A stretch of 35,616 bases of DNA from Clostridium_AQ sp900552125 (GCA_037892765.1 JBBKBW010000026.1); one strand, 5' to 3'. Positions 17,476 to 26,412 are shown, counted from the first letter of the stretch. Translations and numbers: made by a program. The notes: generated from the sequence alone by a model not told the origin.

Positions 17476-18860
17476 TAGGAATCTCTCCTTTCTGTTTTCT
17501 TATCAGGAGTGTCTTCTTCCTCATCTGCTTTTTCATAATGCAGAACAATTGCCTCTGGTTCAATAATATCATCAAACAAATCGCTTGCCATATTTGTCAT
17601 GATGCTTTCATTTGTTTCTTTCTTTTCTGTTTCTTGAGACTCTGCCTCTTCTATTTTCTTCTTTCTTGTTCTTTTTGTTGTTTTCGCTTTTGTCGTTTTC
17701 TTTGTATCCGCTTTGGTTTCATCCGTTTTCTTACGCGTAGCCCTTCGTTTTTTTGGTTTTTCTTCTTTCTTGACTTCTTCCTGCTTATCTTCTTTTTTCT
17801 CTGTATCTGTTACGATATTTTCAAATAAAGCATCTAATTTTTCGTCTTGTTTCTGTGTTAGATCTTCAATCGGTATACGATCCGTTTCCTGCTCAACGAC
17901 TACAACTTCCGGATTATCTTCATCTGTCTTTTTCTTTTTCGCAAATCGTTTATCTGTAGTATCCTTCTTTACACGTTTGCTTTTTGATTTAAAATAATGT
18001 GCAAAAACACCAGGCTTTTTACCATTACTATCAAAGACAGGTGCCTCTTCTTCCTCTTTTTTCTCTTCTGTATGATTATTAGAAGGCTGTTGCTGGCATA
18101 CAACATTCATAAGGAATTCTCTTAAGCTATTTTCTGAAATAACAGTTAGCTTTCCACCTTCTGCTATTGAAATATTTCCTGTTTCTTCACTCACAACAAT
18201 TGTGATGGAATCTGTAATTTCACTAATTCCAACGGCTGCACGATGTCTTGCGCCATAACTGGTCGGAAGCTCTTTGCTAGTTGGCGGGAAATAAGCTGCT
18301 GCACATGCAATCTTTACCCCCTGAATGATAACCGCTCCATCATGTAGTGGTGTCCCATATTGAAAAATAGAACATAACAGTTCACTTGATACAACCGAAT
18401 TCATAGGTGTACCTGTTTTAATATAATCACTCAGTGAGTGCCCTTGTTCAATAGAAATCAAAGCTCCAGTTTTAGTCTTAGACATTTCTGCACAAGCTTT
18501 GACTAATTCATCAACAAGATTTTCTCTTTCATTAACAGTCAAAGTAGATATACGAGAGAATACATTCGTCTTCCCAATTCTCTCTAATATACTTCGAATT
18601 TCCGGCTGGAAAATAATGATGATTGCGACAACTCCCCAATTCATTATAGAATCTGCTAAATTCGCTACAGTATGCAAACCAAGAATATTAGCTCCTGTTC
18701 TTATAATAACAATTAATAATACCCCTTTAAAAATCTGAATTGTTCTTGAGTTATTTTTTACAATCTTTAAACAATAATATACAAGTGCCCATACACATGC
18801 AATATCTACTAATTGTAACAATATGGTTCCTAAATTACTTAGTGTGAAAACATTGAGCAT
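17475..18860 (-). CDS. cdaA: Diadenylate cyclase CdaA with long charged C-terminal tail
   Basis: CdaA makes c-di-AMP from two ATP. Hydrophobic segments at about 11-32, 44-60 and 70-85 form the membrane part. The DAC domain (about 95-255) has the catalytic DGA (174-176) and RHR (205-207) motifs and the metal-site pattern of active cyclases. Typical CdaA ends near residue 275. Here about 200 more residues follow (259-461), almost wholly Lys/Glu/Asp/Thr, with KKRRATRKK-type clusters and no fold. The tail is in frame and runs straight into cdaR, so it is not a fusion to a known enzyme. It may bind nucleic acid, membrane or protein partners; that is inference. Confidence 0.93.
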   Translation of the reverse strand: MLNVFTLSNLGTILLQLVDIACVWALVYYCLKIVKNNSRTIQIFKGVLLIVIIRTGANILGLHTVANLADSIMNWGVVAIIIIFQPEIRSILERIGKTNVFSRISTLTVNERENLVDELVKACAEMSKTKTGALISIEQGHSLSDYIKTGTPMNSVVSSELLCSIFQYGTPLHDGAVIIQGVKIACAAAYFPPTSKELPTSYGARHRAAVGISEITDSITIVVSEETGNISIAEGGKLTVISENSLREFLMNVVCQQQPSNNHTEEKKEEEEAPVFDSNGKKPGVFAHYFKSKSKRVKKDTTDKRFAKKKKTDEDNPEVVVVEQETDRIPIEDLTQKQDEKLDALFENIVTDTEKKEDKQEEVKKEEKPKKRRATRKKTDETKADTKKTTKAKTTKRTRKKKIEEAESQETEKKETNESIMTNMASDLFDDIIEPEAIVLHYEKADEEEDTPDKKTERRDS

Positions 18861-18884
18861 AAAAACACTCCTCTCGCATTGTAT

Positions 18885-18893
18885 ATTATAACA
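18885..18893 (-). promoter_or_regulatory. Extended -10 promoter of cdaA-cdaR-glmM
   Basis: On the minus strand, TGTTATAAT (extended -10) lies about 30 bases before the cdaA ATG. The -35 region is weak. GAGAGGAG serves as ribosome binding site. Confidence 0.5.
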
Positions 18894-18998
18894 TAAACTA
18901 TCCCGTCTACCTATAGTTTTCTAACGTAGTTCTTCTTACAATTTTCTTATCAGAGGTAAATATGAATCCATATACTAAAATATACAAAAAAAGGATTT

Positions 18999-19021
18999 AA
19001 AAAGAAGTGAACACTCACTTC
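18999..19021 (-). terminator. Terminator of the HAD gene
   Basis: On the minus strand, GAAGTGA-GTGT-TCACTTC is followed by TTTTTAAAT. It begins about 10 bases past the stop codon. Confidence 0.75.
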
Positions 19022-19030
19022 CCATAAAAC

Positions 19031-19801
19031 TTATTTCTTCATTAAATAAGCAATACATTCTTCTATGCTTAAAAAGACATGTTCAGCACTAGCAATAATT
19101 TCACTTCTTGCATGTGCAACGGCACAGCCATGGAATTCTTCTAGCATAGGAATATCATTAAAAGAATCTCCTATTGCATAAATATCATCATGTTCCAAGC
19201 CTAGATGCTGTTCTATAAAATATAAACCTTCTGCTTTAGACACTCCAACTGGTACGATATCAACGCAGTTTATATTGACATATGCCACTGCAAATCCTTT
19301 AAAATTCGTATTGATATAATGACTGATTTCCTCCGCAAGCATTTGATCATTCAAAGAAATAACAAGCTGAGCAATCTTTCCACGATCTAAGATTTCTTCC
19401 TCTTTTTCTGTAGTATCCTTTAAATTTCCATATTTATGATCAATCTGATTCTTATCTACTGAAAATTTAAAACGATGAAACCCATCATTAATAACATATG
19501 AAACACAATCCAATGTCTTAATATATGAAATAATATCCAATGCTTTATTAAAATCCATATATACACACTCTAAGCGATTAAAATCTTTATCATAGATTAC
19601 ACCGCCATTGTTTCCAACGATAAAATCAAATTCAATCTTATTATTTGCTATTTCTTTTTGTATAGACTCCATGCTTCGACCAGTTACTAGCCCAAATAGA
19701 TTTCCTTTTTCACGAAATTTCTGAATTGCATGGACATCATTCACATCAACAATTTCTTCCGTACGCAATGTACCATCATAATCACTCGCAAGAACTTTCA
19801 T
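19031..19801 (-). CDS. Cof-type HAD hydrolase
   Basis: The start is put at 19801 (MKVLASDYDG); the ATG 15 bases earlier overlaps the GGAGGA site. The 256-residue product has HAD motif I with nucleophile D7 and acid D9 (DYDGTL), motif II near LVTGRS, K189, and motif IV GDSFND (211-216), with a C2-type cap between. This is the Cof/YidA class of cytoplasmic sugar-phosphate or flavin-phosphate phosphatases. Substrate cannot be told from sequence. It is monocistronic and divergent from the yjzC-like gene. Confidence 0.9.
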   Translation of the reverse strand: MKVLASDYDGTLRTEEIVDVNDVHAIQKFREKGNLFGLVTGRSMESIQKEIANNKIEFDFIVGNNGGVIYDKDFNRLECVYMDFNKALDIISYIKTLDCVSYVINDGFHRFKFSVDKNQIDHKYGNLKDTTEKEEEILDRGKIAQLVISLNDQMLAEEISHYINTNFKGFAVAYVNINCVDIVPVGVSKAEGLYFIEQHLGLEHDDIYAIGDSFNDIPMLEEFHGCAVAHARSEIIASAEHVFLSIEECIAYLMKK

Positions 19802-19907
19802 ATATTTATCCTCCATATACTTTCATTTTACCAACTTTATCTAAAAAAACAATCTTAATGTATAAGAAAAAGCAGATTTTCCATACTATCCATAGGAGGT
19901 GTTAGAA

Positions 19908-20069
19908 ATGGCACAAAAGAAATATCGTCCAGGAATGAACTGCGAAAAAACCGGAAAATATACATGTTATGATGCAAATGGCAAAGAAATGTATACGGAT
20001 GTAGACGTTGAAAAGGGTCGAAGATTTCCTCCTTCACAGGAAGAAGGCTGCTACTACCAAAGTAAGTAG
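19908..20069 (+). CDS. YjzC-like small protein, 53 aa
   Basis: AGGAGG lies before the ATG at 19908, and the frame is tightly followed by a terminator. The product (MAQKKYRPGMNCEKTGKY, ending GCYYQSK) resembles the YjzC family of short Firmicutes proteins: the opening KYRPG, the centre GKYxxYDANGKE and the RFPP turn fit the pattern of a basic RFxPG start and a later FPP turn. Function of the family is unknown. It has Cys at 12, 20 and 48, which are not typical of the family. A longer frame on the opposite strand over the same bases is a shadow. Confidence 0.8.
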   Translation: MAQKKYRPGMNCEKTGKYTCYDANGKEMYTDVDVEKGRRFPPSQEEGCYYQSK

Positions 20070-20080
20070 TCAGTTTCTCT

Positions 20081-20112
20081 AAAAGGTATAGCACTGCTAT
20101 CACCTTTTTTTA
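20081..20112 (+). terminator. Terminator of the yjzC-like gene
   Basis: AAAGGTATAGCA pairs with TGCTATCACCTTT with one bulged base, followed by TTTTTTTA. It overlaps the end of topB and may also stop that transcript weakly. Confidence 0.8.
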
Positions 20113-22281
20113 TTTATCCGCTGGTTCCTTCTTTTCAGGTAAAGGAATCAAACGATACACAGCACGTCCATTACGTATTCCTAGCTGCAAGACCTTGATA
20201 ACTTCCTGTTCATTTTCCATAAGCTTAACTAAACAGTATTTATCCTTCAATAACTTTCTAGCCATTGCTTCACTAACACTCTTTTGAATGGATTGAAAAA
20301 AGCGATCCTCTTTCCATATCGCAAAACGACAGCCATTACGATAATTTACACAACCAAAACCTTTACTGTTTTCTACTATTTTATTACCACATACAGGACA
20401 TATGCCAATCCCCTCTCTAGGATCATCAATCGGAACCTCCTGTGAAACTTTCAAATGAGAATAATCTTTATGCAGATGAGGCACAAAAGCTTCTAAAACA
20501 CTATCTACTAAAGTCTTTACATCCGCTGTTCCTTCCTTGATGTCTTCTTGAATCACCCACCATTTTGCGGTTAAATCCGGTTTCTTGATTTCGTCAGGCA
20601 ATAAATGATAAAACTCTTTTCCTAATTGTGTAGAAATGATCTGTTTTCCCTTCATCTCTACATAATTACGTTTAATTAATGTCTCGACGATCTGAGAACG
20701 AGTGGCACTTGTTCCTATCGAACCATTTTCCCCTTTTTTATCCTTATCCTTCTTTTTTAATATCTCTTTTATTTCCTTATCCTGTACATATTTAGCAATG
20801 CTTGTCATATCTTTAATCAGACTAGCCTGCGTATAACGTTTTGGCGGATTTGTCTCTTTTTCCATAATTTCATGTTCTGTAAAATGAATCGGATATTTCC
20901 CTTTCGGTAAATCAAAGCGATGATCTTCTATATCATCATCTTTCTGTTCTTCTTTTTCTGAAGTTATGTATTGTTTATAACCTTCATCTAAGACATATGT
21001 ACTAGTAGCACGAAGATCACCAAACTCTGTTGGAATCACAGCACTGATTTGTCGTTTCTTAATAGGTGGTAAAAACTGCATGATATAATAACGACATATT
21101 TCTTCATAAACCTTACGTTCATCTGGTAACAGCTTATCAATATTAAAATCAGACATCGTTGGGATGATTGCATGATGTGCTGTTACATATTTATCATTAA
21201 AACATTCCGAATGTATCTTATAATCTACAGGATAAGTTTCATTCAGCTTCTTCATGACATGAGGCAATACTTTATTCGCTTCCTGAAAATGTTCTTCTTT
21301 CAAATATTGTGAATCACTTCGATTATAGGTAATTGCCTGATAACGATCACGTAATGTCTGCGTAATCTGATCTGTTTTACTTAAATCAAAGCCATAGCGT
21401 GTATTCATATGCGCCTGCAGTTTTGCTAAATTAAAAGGCAAAGGCGGTTTTACGTCCATAAACTTTTCATCAATTTTTACTTTATAGTCATCTTTAGATA
21501 AGATCTGATCTCGAATTTCTTCTACATTTGTTTTATGAAGCATGTGTTTTTCATCATCTAATAAATCTTTCTTAGGCTTTAATAAGAAAGAAATATCTGT
21601 TTTAGGATCATCAATATGCCCTTGGATACGCAGCTCATAATACTTTTGCTTAACATGCTGATCAATTGCCTCATCACGCATGACAATAAGTCCTAAAGTT
21701 GGACTTTGTACACGTCCTACACTCATACCTTTACGTTTCAGCAACAATGAAAATAAACGTGAATAATTAATACCGACTACATAATCTGCCACTGCTCTGG
21801 CATATGCACTTCTTCCTACCGCACGAAGCTTTTCATCATTATCGATCAATTCATGAAAGGCCTTTTTGATATTGGCTGGAGTATTATCATTAATATAGAC
21901 ACGTTTTACTGGTTTTGTATTATTCGCATAATCTAAAATTTCATCTATCAGAAACTGTCCTTCATCATCTGGGTCACCAGCATGAATAATCTGATCACAT
22001 TCTTCCATTAATCCTATAATTTGTTCTACACGTTCTTTTTTATTTCCATCGGGAACTAGTTTCCAATTATCAAAACAAATCGGAAGATCCTCTTTCTTCC
22101 ATTTTTTATATTTAGGGTCATATTCATCCGGCTCACATAATCGAAGTAGATGCCCATAAGCCCATGTAATCACTACATTTTTCTTACGTATAACACCACG
22201 AACTTCTCTTCCTTCTCCATCAATTGCGGCCGCAATTGCTCTTCCCAGTTCTGGTTTTTCGGCAATAATTAATGATTGCAT
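20110..22281 (-). CDS. topB: DNA topoisomerase III
   Basis: This 723-residue type IA topoisomerase relaxes and decatenates DNA by single-strand passage. The TOPRIM domain carries the acidic triad region AGDPDDEG (D103, D105). The catalytic tyrosine is Y319 in ITYNRSDSQYL, equivalent to E. coli TopB Y328. The type IA core is complete (GRVQSPTLG, SYTRTDS-like motif, GTSATRSQIVETLIKRNYV). One four-cysteine zinc ribbon follows near the C-terminus (CPVCGNK and GCVNYRNGC). GGGAGG precedes the start. It is a single gene with no conjugation genes nearby, so it is probably the chromosomal copy. Confidence 0.93.
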   Translation of the reverse strand: MQSLIIAEKPELGRAIAAAIDGEGREVRGVIRKKNVVITWAYGHLLRLCEPDEYDPKYKKWKKEDLPICFDNWKLVPDGNKKERVEQIIGLMEECDQIIHAGDPDDEGQFLIDEILDYANNTKPVKRVYINDNTPANIKKAFHELIDNDEKLRAVGRSAYARAVADYVVGINYSRLFSLLLKRKGMSVGRVQSPTLGLIVMRDEAIDQHVKQKYYELRIQGHIDDPKTDISFLLKPKKDLLDDEKHMLHKTNVEEIRDQILSKDDYKVKIDEKFMDVKPPLPFNLAKLQAHMNTRYGFDLSKTDQITQTLRDRYQAITYNRSDSQYLKEEHFQEANKVLPHVMKKLNETYPVDYKIHSECFNDKYVTAHHAIIPTMSDFNIDKLLPDERKVYEEICRYYIMQFLPPIKKRQISAVIPTEFGDLRATSTYVLDEGYKQYITSEKEEQKDDDIEDHRFDLPKGKYPIHFTEHEIMEKETNPPKRYTQASLIKDMTSIAKYVQDKEIKEILKKKDKDKKGENGSIGTSATRSQIVETLIKRNYVEMKGKQIISTQLGKEFYHLLPDEIKKPDLTAKWWVIQEDIKEGTADVKTLVDSVLEAFVPHLHKDYSHLKVSQEVPIDDPREGIGICPVCGNKIVENSKGFGCVNYRNGCRFAIWKEDRFFQSIQKSVSEAMARKLLKDKYCLVKLMENEQEVIKVLQLGIRNGRAVYRLIPLPEKKEPADK

Positions 22282-22980
22282 AAAAGCCTCCCATCACATA
22301 ACTTGTTTCATTATATCACAAAATATTTGATTATTATGAATTCTTACGATAGATATTTTTTCTTTTATTGTATTAAACATACTATCTTTTCATATATAAT
22401 AATTTAATTTTCTTCCATCTTCTACATCACTGAATATGGATAAATTATAATATGTTTTCAAAATTGTTTTTTTATCTTCTGTGTTTATTTTTTTATCTAA
22501 AAGAATATCTACCTCAACAATAAATACGACTACAGACTAGTAAATTACGAAAAATTCCTGCTAAGTTATCGTCCATACCTAGCAAAATTTCATACTATCA
22601 CTTTCTCTCTCAAAATAGTGCTGATCTAAAAGACAATTACAATAAAATACACCAATAGCATAAATTAAGCTATTCCAATTCTTTTAATCATCAGGTACAA
22701 ATAATCATTTCTCTGGCATACCTTTTTAACATACACCAAAGGACATATGTTCTTTTATTTTAAGCTGAATCAAAAAAAAACATATCTCACCAAGTAATTT
22801 TTAGAAACAGATAAAGCATTAATGCATTAAGTCCATCATTATTTACTTTACTAAAAAATAGAATAATTAAACCTAGATACTGTATTGATCTTATTTCATC
22901 ATCAATTGCATAATATAAGATTCCTTTAATCGCAATACCTAAAAAATTATTCACAAATGTTCAATTGTTTATTTCATTAC
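22282..22980 (-). other. Gene-poor stretch with decayed coding remnants
   Basis: No intact gene was found. Two minus-strand stretches still read like protein. The first is 22787-22954 (56 codons, containing YYAIDDEIRSIQYLGLIILFF) and the second 22390-22536 (containing KKINTEDKKTILKTYYNLS). Both lack a ribosome binding site and a proper start. Between them all frames are stop-rich. The stretch looks like the remains of one or more genes downstream of the SAP-domain gene. Confidence 0.4.
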
Positions 22981-23601
22981 TTACCTTCCAAAATCAATTT
23001 TATTATCCTTTATCTTATCAAAATATTCATTAACCAAGTCCTCATGATATTTCTTTTCTCTTGTAGAAGTACGGACTTCTTTCCATAGTATCGCCGCAGT
23101 CTTTAGTTTATTAGAGAACATCTTACTTTGTGGATCTGCACAAAAATCTTTCACAAACTGATTCCATTCACAGATAGAATGATCATATCTTGCATATACC
23201 CTTTTACCATAATAAACATCTAACATATCTTTTATAGTAAAATCATGATCATTTCTCTTTTTTACCATTCTCCAAGTTTCCGCCATATCCGCATTAAATT
23301 TAAATGGTCTTATATTCGTTATTTCTGAAAAGTATTGTCGAAATTTTTGATTAAAAGAAAATCCACATTCCAATAATTTAGAATTTAGTGTTATTACTTC
23401 TATCTCTTTCATATTGATTGATTCTTCTTTATCCCTTATTATCTCACCATCATAATATTGTTTAATCACAGCCAATAGCTCCTGTTTGGTGCCAGTATGA
23501 CTTATCCCTAAAGCTCTGCAGATTTGTATTAACTCTTCGCGATACCAATAATATTTAATAAATTCATTATATGATGTAATACCTTTATAATCTTTTTCCA
23601 T
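22981..23601 (-). CDS. SAP-domain protein, 206 aa
   Basis: Residues about 15-55 form a SAP motif (YREELIQICRALGISHTGTKQELLAVIKQYYDG), a two-helix DNA-binding fold with the conserved Gly and KxEL pattern. The rest (about 65-180) is helical and aromatic, with pieces like FSFNQKFRQYFSEI and DHSICEWNQFVKDF. I believe it belongs to the DUF6434-type partner domain often linked to SAP domains, but that assignment is from memory. A GAGGAAG site precedes the ATG. It follows the 63-aa gene by 19 bases and is probably cotranscribed. Role unknown; possibly DNA-associated. Confidence 0.8.
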   Translation of the reverse strand: MEKDYKGITSYNEFIKYYWYREELIQICRALGISHTGTKQELLAVIKQYYDGEIIRDKEESINMKEIEVITLNSKLLECGFSFNQKFRQYFSEITNIRPFKFNADMAETWRMVKKRNDHDFTIKDMLDVYYGKRVYARYDHSICEWNQFVKDFCADPQSKMFSNKLKTAAILWKEVRTSTREKKYHEDLVNEYFDKIKDNKIDFGR

Positions 23602-23620
23602 TTTCTTCCTCTTTAGACTT

Positions 23621-23812
23621 CTATAATTCTCGTGCTATCAAATCATCCGCAATCTCTAGTGCTTCCACTCTTCTTTTTGCCAATGTGATCTGTGATTTAT
23701 ATCGATTAGGATTTTCCTTAGATTCCAATGTTTTAATTGTTTCTCTTAACTTATGTAATAGCGAATCAATTTGTCTTTTAGCTTCTTTAAGTTCTTCTGT
23801 TGTATAGTTCAT
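23621..23812 (-). CDS. Small coiled-coil protein, 63 aa
   Basis: GGAGGT precedes the ATG. The product is almost wholly helical and charged (EELKEAKRQIDSLLHKLRETIKTLE, then a KENPNRYK turn, then a second helix QITLAKRRVEALEIADDLI). This implies an antiparallel helical hairpin. It is upstream of and close to the SAP-domain gene, so the two may form a complex. It is not a recognised family. Confidence 0.75.
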   Translation of the reverse strand: MNYTTEELKEAKRQIDSLLHKLRETIKTLESKENPNRYKSQITLAKRRVEALEIADDLIAREL

Positions 23813-23845
23813 AATACCTCCATAAATTTATCTAATTTAATATAA

Positions 23846-23873
23846 AGTATAACATAGCATAGCTCAATACAAA
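23846..23873 (-). promoter_or_regulatory. Promoter of the coiled-coil/SAP gene pair
   Basis: On the minus strand, TTTGTA (23868-23873), 16 bases, then TATACT (23846-23851) preceded by TG (extended -10). It lies about 35 bases before the ATG at 23812. Confidence 0.45.
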
Positions 23874-23885
23874 AGTTAGTGTGCA

Positions 23886-23919
23886 TAAAGAAAACCCTTC
23901 GTATATTTATACAAAGGGT
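23886..23919 (-). terminator. Terminator of serC-serA
   Basis: On the minus strand, ACCCTTTGTAT and ATACGAAGGGT form an 11-bp stem with one G-U pair, followed by TTTTC. It starts 8 bases past the serA stop. Confidence 0.85.
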
Positions 23920-23926
23920 CATTAGA

Positions 23927-25093
23927 TCAATCATTTGCGATAATCAATCGTGCCTGTATGATACCATCTCGATTACGTAATCGTTCCATAAGTTCTTCAC
24001 TTACTTCATCATTTGTCTCCAAAATAGTAAAAGCATAATTATTTTTTGCCTTATTCGCCATATTTTCAATATTTACTCCCACATTAGCTAGAGCTGTTGT
24101 CATAGAGCTAACCATATTAGGAATGTTTTTATTGATAACACAAATACGATATTTTGCCTCTTGTGGAAGTTTCATATCTGGAAGATTGACAGAATTCACA
24201 ATATTGCCATATGTTAAATACTCAATAATTTCTTTTGATGCCATTACAGCACAGTTTTCTTCACTTTCTTTAGTTGAAGCACCTAAATGAGGTAATCCGA
24301 TAACCTCATCATATTGTAAAAGTTCTTTTGTAGGGAAATCTGTCACATAACAAGCAATTTTTCCATCTTCAATTGCTTGTTTAACTGCTTGCGTATCAAC
24401 TAACTCACCACGTGCAAAATTAAATAGTCGTACACCCTGTTTCATTGAATCAATCGCATCTTTATTAATAATATTAGCGGTTTTTTCATTGAATGGAACA
24501 TGAACACTGATATAATCACATGTTTCTAATATTTCCTTTAAACTCTGTGCACGATGAATTCTAGCTTTTAATGTCCATGCGGCTTTTACTGAAATAAAAG
24601 GATCATAACCATATACTTCCATATCCATTGCGGCTGCGACATTTGCTACTTGTACACCAATCGCACCTAAACCTATAACACCTAATTTTTTGCCCGCAAT
24701 CTCTTGCCCTGCAAACCTGCTTTTTCCAGCTTCTACTTCTTTTGAAATATCTGCTACATCTAAGGTTTTTACCCATTCAATCCCCTGATAAATCTTACGG
24801 GAAGATAATAAGAATGCCGCTATAACCAATTCCTTAACTGCGTTTGCGTTCGCACCAGGTGTATTAAACACAACAATACCATTCTCACTACAGCGTTCAA
24901 TTGGTATATTGTTTACTCCTGCACCTGCTCTGGCAATGCATTTTAGATTCTTAGAAAATGTCATATCATGAAGCTTAGCGCTTCGTACTAGAATAGCATC
25001 ATAATCATCAAAATCTGGATCATGTTCAAATTGCACATTCTCCAATTCTAATAAACCAGCCTCTGCAATTTTATTTAATGTTTTAACTTTCAC
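23927..25093 (-). CDS. serA: D-3-phosphoglycerate dehydrogenase
   Basis: SerA oxidises 3-phosphoglycerate to 3-phosphohydroxypyruvate, the first step of serine synthesis. Numbering here counts from the upstream GTG at 25102 (391 aa). The NAD-binding GLGAIG is at 144-149. Catalytic R231 (NFARGE), E260 and H272 (LPHLGAST) are visible. A C-terminal ACT domain (about 318-391, RICVINKNIPNMV) suggests serine feedback or related control. It is the short form, without the extra ASB domain. I prefer the GTG at 25093, since the GGGG site lies eight bases before it and contains the other GTG. It follows serC by a few bases in one operon. Confidence 0.93.
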   Translation of the reverse strand: MKVKTLNKIAEAGLLELENVQFEHDPDFDDYDAILVRSAKLHDMTFSKNLKCIARAGAGVNNIPIERCSENGIVVFNTPGANANAVKELVIAAFLLSSRKIYQGIEWVKTLDVADISKEVEAGKSRFAGQEIAGKKLGVIGLGAIGVQVANVAAAMDMEVYGYDPFISVKAAWTLKARIHRAQSLKEILETCDYISVHVPFNEKTANIINKDAIDSMKQGVRLFNFARGELVDTQAVKQAIEDGKIACYVTDFPTKELLQYDEVIGLPHLGASTKESEENCAVMASKEIIEYLTYGNIVNSVNLPDMKLPQEAKYRICVINKNIPNMVSSMTTALANVGVNIENMANKAKNNYAFTILETNDEVSEELMERLRNRDGIIQARLIIAND

Positions 25094-25104
25094 TTTCCAC
25101 ACCC

Positions 25105-26193
25105 CTATTTCTTGTATTTCATTTCAAATTCTTTCATAAAAGAAACTAATGCTTCTACACCTTCTATTGGCATTGCGTTATAAATTGATGCCCGCATACC
25201 GCCAACTGCTCGATGTCCTTTTAGATTTGTAAAACCATGAGCAATACTTTCTTTCACAAACAGCGCATCTAGTTCTTCACTTGGAGAACGAAAAGTAACA
25301 TTCATCATAGAACGATCTTCTTTTCTAACCTGCGTCATATAAAAATCACTTGTATCTAGATAATCATACAATAATTTTGCTTTCTCCTCATTTCGCTTTT
25401 GCATAGCAGATAAGCCACCCATCTCTTTAATCCATTCTAAGATCAGCCCTAGCATATAGATTGCATATGTTGGAGGTGTATTGTACATTGAGGATTTCTC
25501 AGCTAGTAAACCATACTGCAACATAACTGGTGTTTTATCCATTGAAAAATCTAATAAATCATCTCGAATAATGACAACTGTTACACCTGCAATTCCCATA
25601 TTCTTTTGTGCTCCCGCAAAGATTACTCCATACTTCGATACATCAATTGGCTTTGATAGAATATTACTAGACATATCTGCCACAATAAGAACACCTTTGG
25701 TATCAGGAACATATTTCCACTCTGTTCCATAAATTGTATTATTCGCACATAGATATACATAATCCGCATCATCCTGAAGTTCTAATTGTTCCTGTTTAGG
25801 GATATAGGAATAATTATTTTCACCACAATCCTTCGCAATATGAATCATTCCATACTTAGTCGCTTCTTCATATGCTTTCTTCGCAAAATATCCGGTAATG
25901 ATATAATCTGCCTTCCCTTTCTTCAATAAATTCAAAGGGATCATAGAAAACTGCATCGTGGCTCCTCCCTGAAGGAATAAAACCTTGTAGTTATCTGGAA
26001 TATTTAATATGGAACGTAAGTCTTCTTCCGTTTTCTTAATAATTTTGTCATATGTTTTTGAACGATGACTCATTTCCATAACAGACATGCCACTGCCCTC
26101 ATAATTTACCATTTGTTCCTGTGCTTTTTTTAACACCTCATAAGGCAGCATAGATGGTCCTGCTGAGAAGTTATACACTCTATTTTCTTCCAT
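25105..26193 (-). CDS. serC: Phosphoserine aminotransferase
   Basis: SerC converts 3-phosphohydroxypyruvate and glutamate to phosphoserine using PLP. The 362-residue product is full length. The PLP-binding lysine is K197 in AGAQKNMG. Other class V features are NFSAGPSMLP at the start, the GGATMQF phosphate-binding loop, VADMSSNI and HRAVGGMRASIYNA near the C-terminus. It is the first gene of serC-serA. No phosphoserine phosphatase (serB) is next to it; the HAD gene near 19031 is Cof-type and not an obvious candidate. Confidence 0.95.
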   Translation of the reverse strand: MEENRVYNFSAGPSMLPYEVLKKAQEQMVNYEGSGMSVMEMSHRSKTYDKIIKKTEEDLRSILNIPDNYKVLFLQGGATMQFSMIPLNLLKKGKADYIITGYFAKKAYEEATKYGMIHIAKDCGENNYSYIPKQEQLELQDDADYVYLCANNTIYGTEWKYVPDTKGVLIVADMSSNILSKPIDVSKYGVIFAGAQKNMGIAGVTVVIIRDDLLDFSMDKTPVMLQYGLLAEKSSMYNTPPTYAIYMLGLILEWIKEMGGLSAMQKRNEEKAKLLYDYLDTSDFYMTQVRKEDRSMMNVTFRSPSEELDALFVKESIAHGFTNLKGHRAVGGMRASIYNAMPIEGVEALVSFMKEFEMKYKK

Positions 26194-26234
26194 AAGAATT
26201 CCCCTTTCTGTCTTTAATCCAACTAGTTGTGACT

Positions 26235-26385
26235 ATTATAGCACAAATGAAATTTTATGAAAGAATATTTGAAAGAAAACTGTAAATATTATGAAAGAAT
26301 TTTCTATTCATAGACATATTACACTTCTCTGTCCATCCTCAGAAAACAAATTATTCTTTCACAGCTTTCACATTCATGTTATACT
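26235..26385. promoter_or_regulatory. Divergent serC / lysR promoter region with repeated operator boxes
   Basis: For serC (minus), TGCTATAAT is an extended -10 (TATAAT at 26235-26240). For the LysR gene (plus), TGTTATACT is an extended -10 (TATACT at 26380-26385). The box TTATGAAAGAAT occurs at 26255-26266 and again at 26289-26300. A related TTTGAAAGAA lies at 26268-26277, and the inverted form ATTCTTTCA at 26353-26361. The outer boxes overlap the -35 positions of both promoters. Binding by the adjacent LysR protein is inferred. Confidence 0.6.
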
Positions 26386-26412
26386 AACCATATAAATTTA
26401 GGAGATGAAACT

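Noticed and set aside
17469..17997. Long plus-strand frames rich in Phe, Cys and Ser
   Set aside because: They are the reverse complement of the Lys/Glu-rich CdaA tail, a typical low-complexity artefact.
19855..20103. An 82-codon minus-strand frame
   Set aside because: It is a shadow of the YjzC-like gene, which has a ribosome binding site, family resemblance and a terminator; the minus frame has none.
20110..22281. topB as a marker of a conjugative element
   Set aside because: No conjugation, relaxase or integrase gene is adjacent and neighbours are housekeeping, so it is treated as the chromosomal topoisomerase III.
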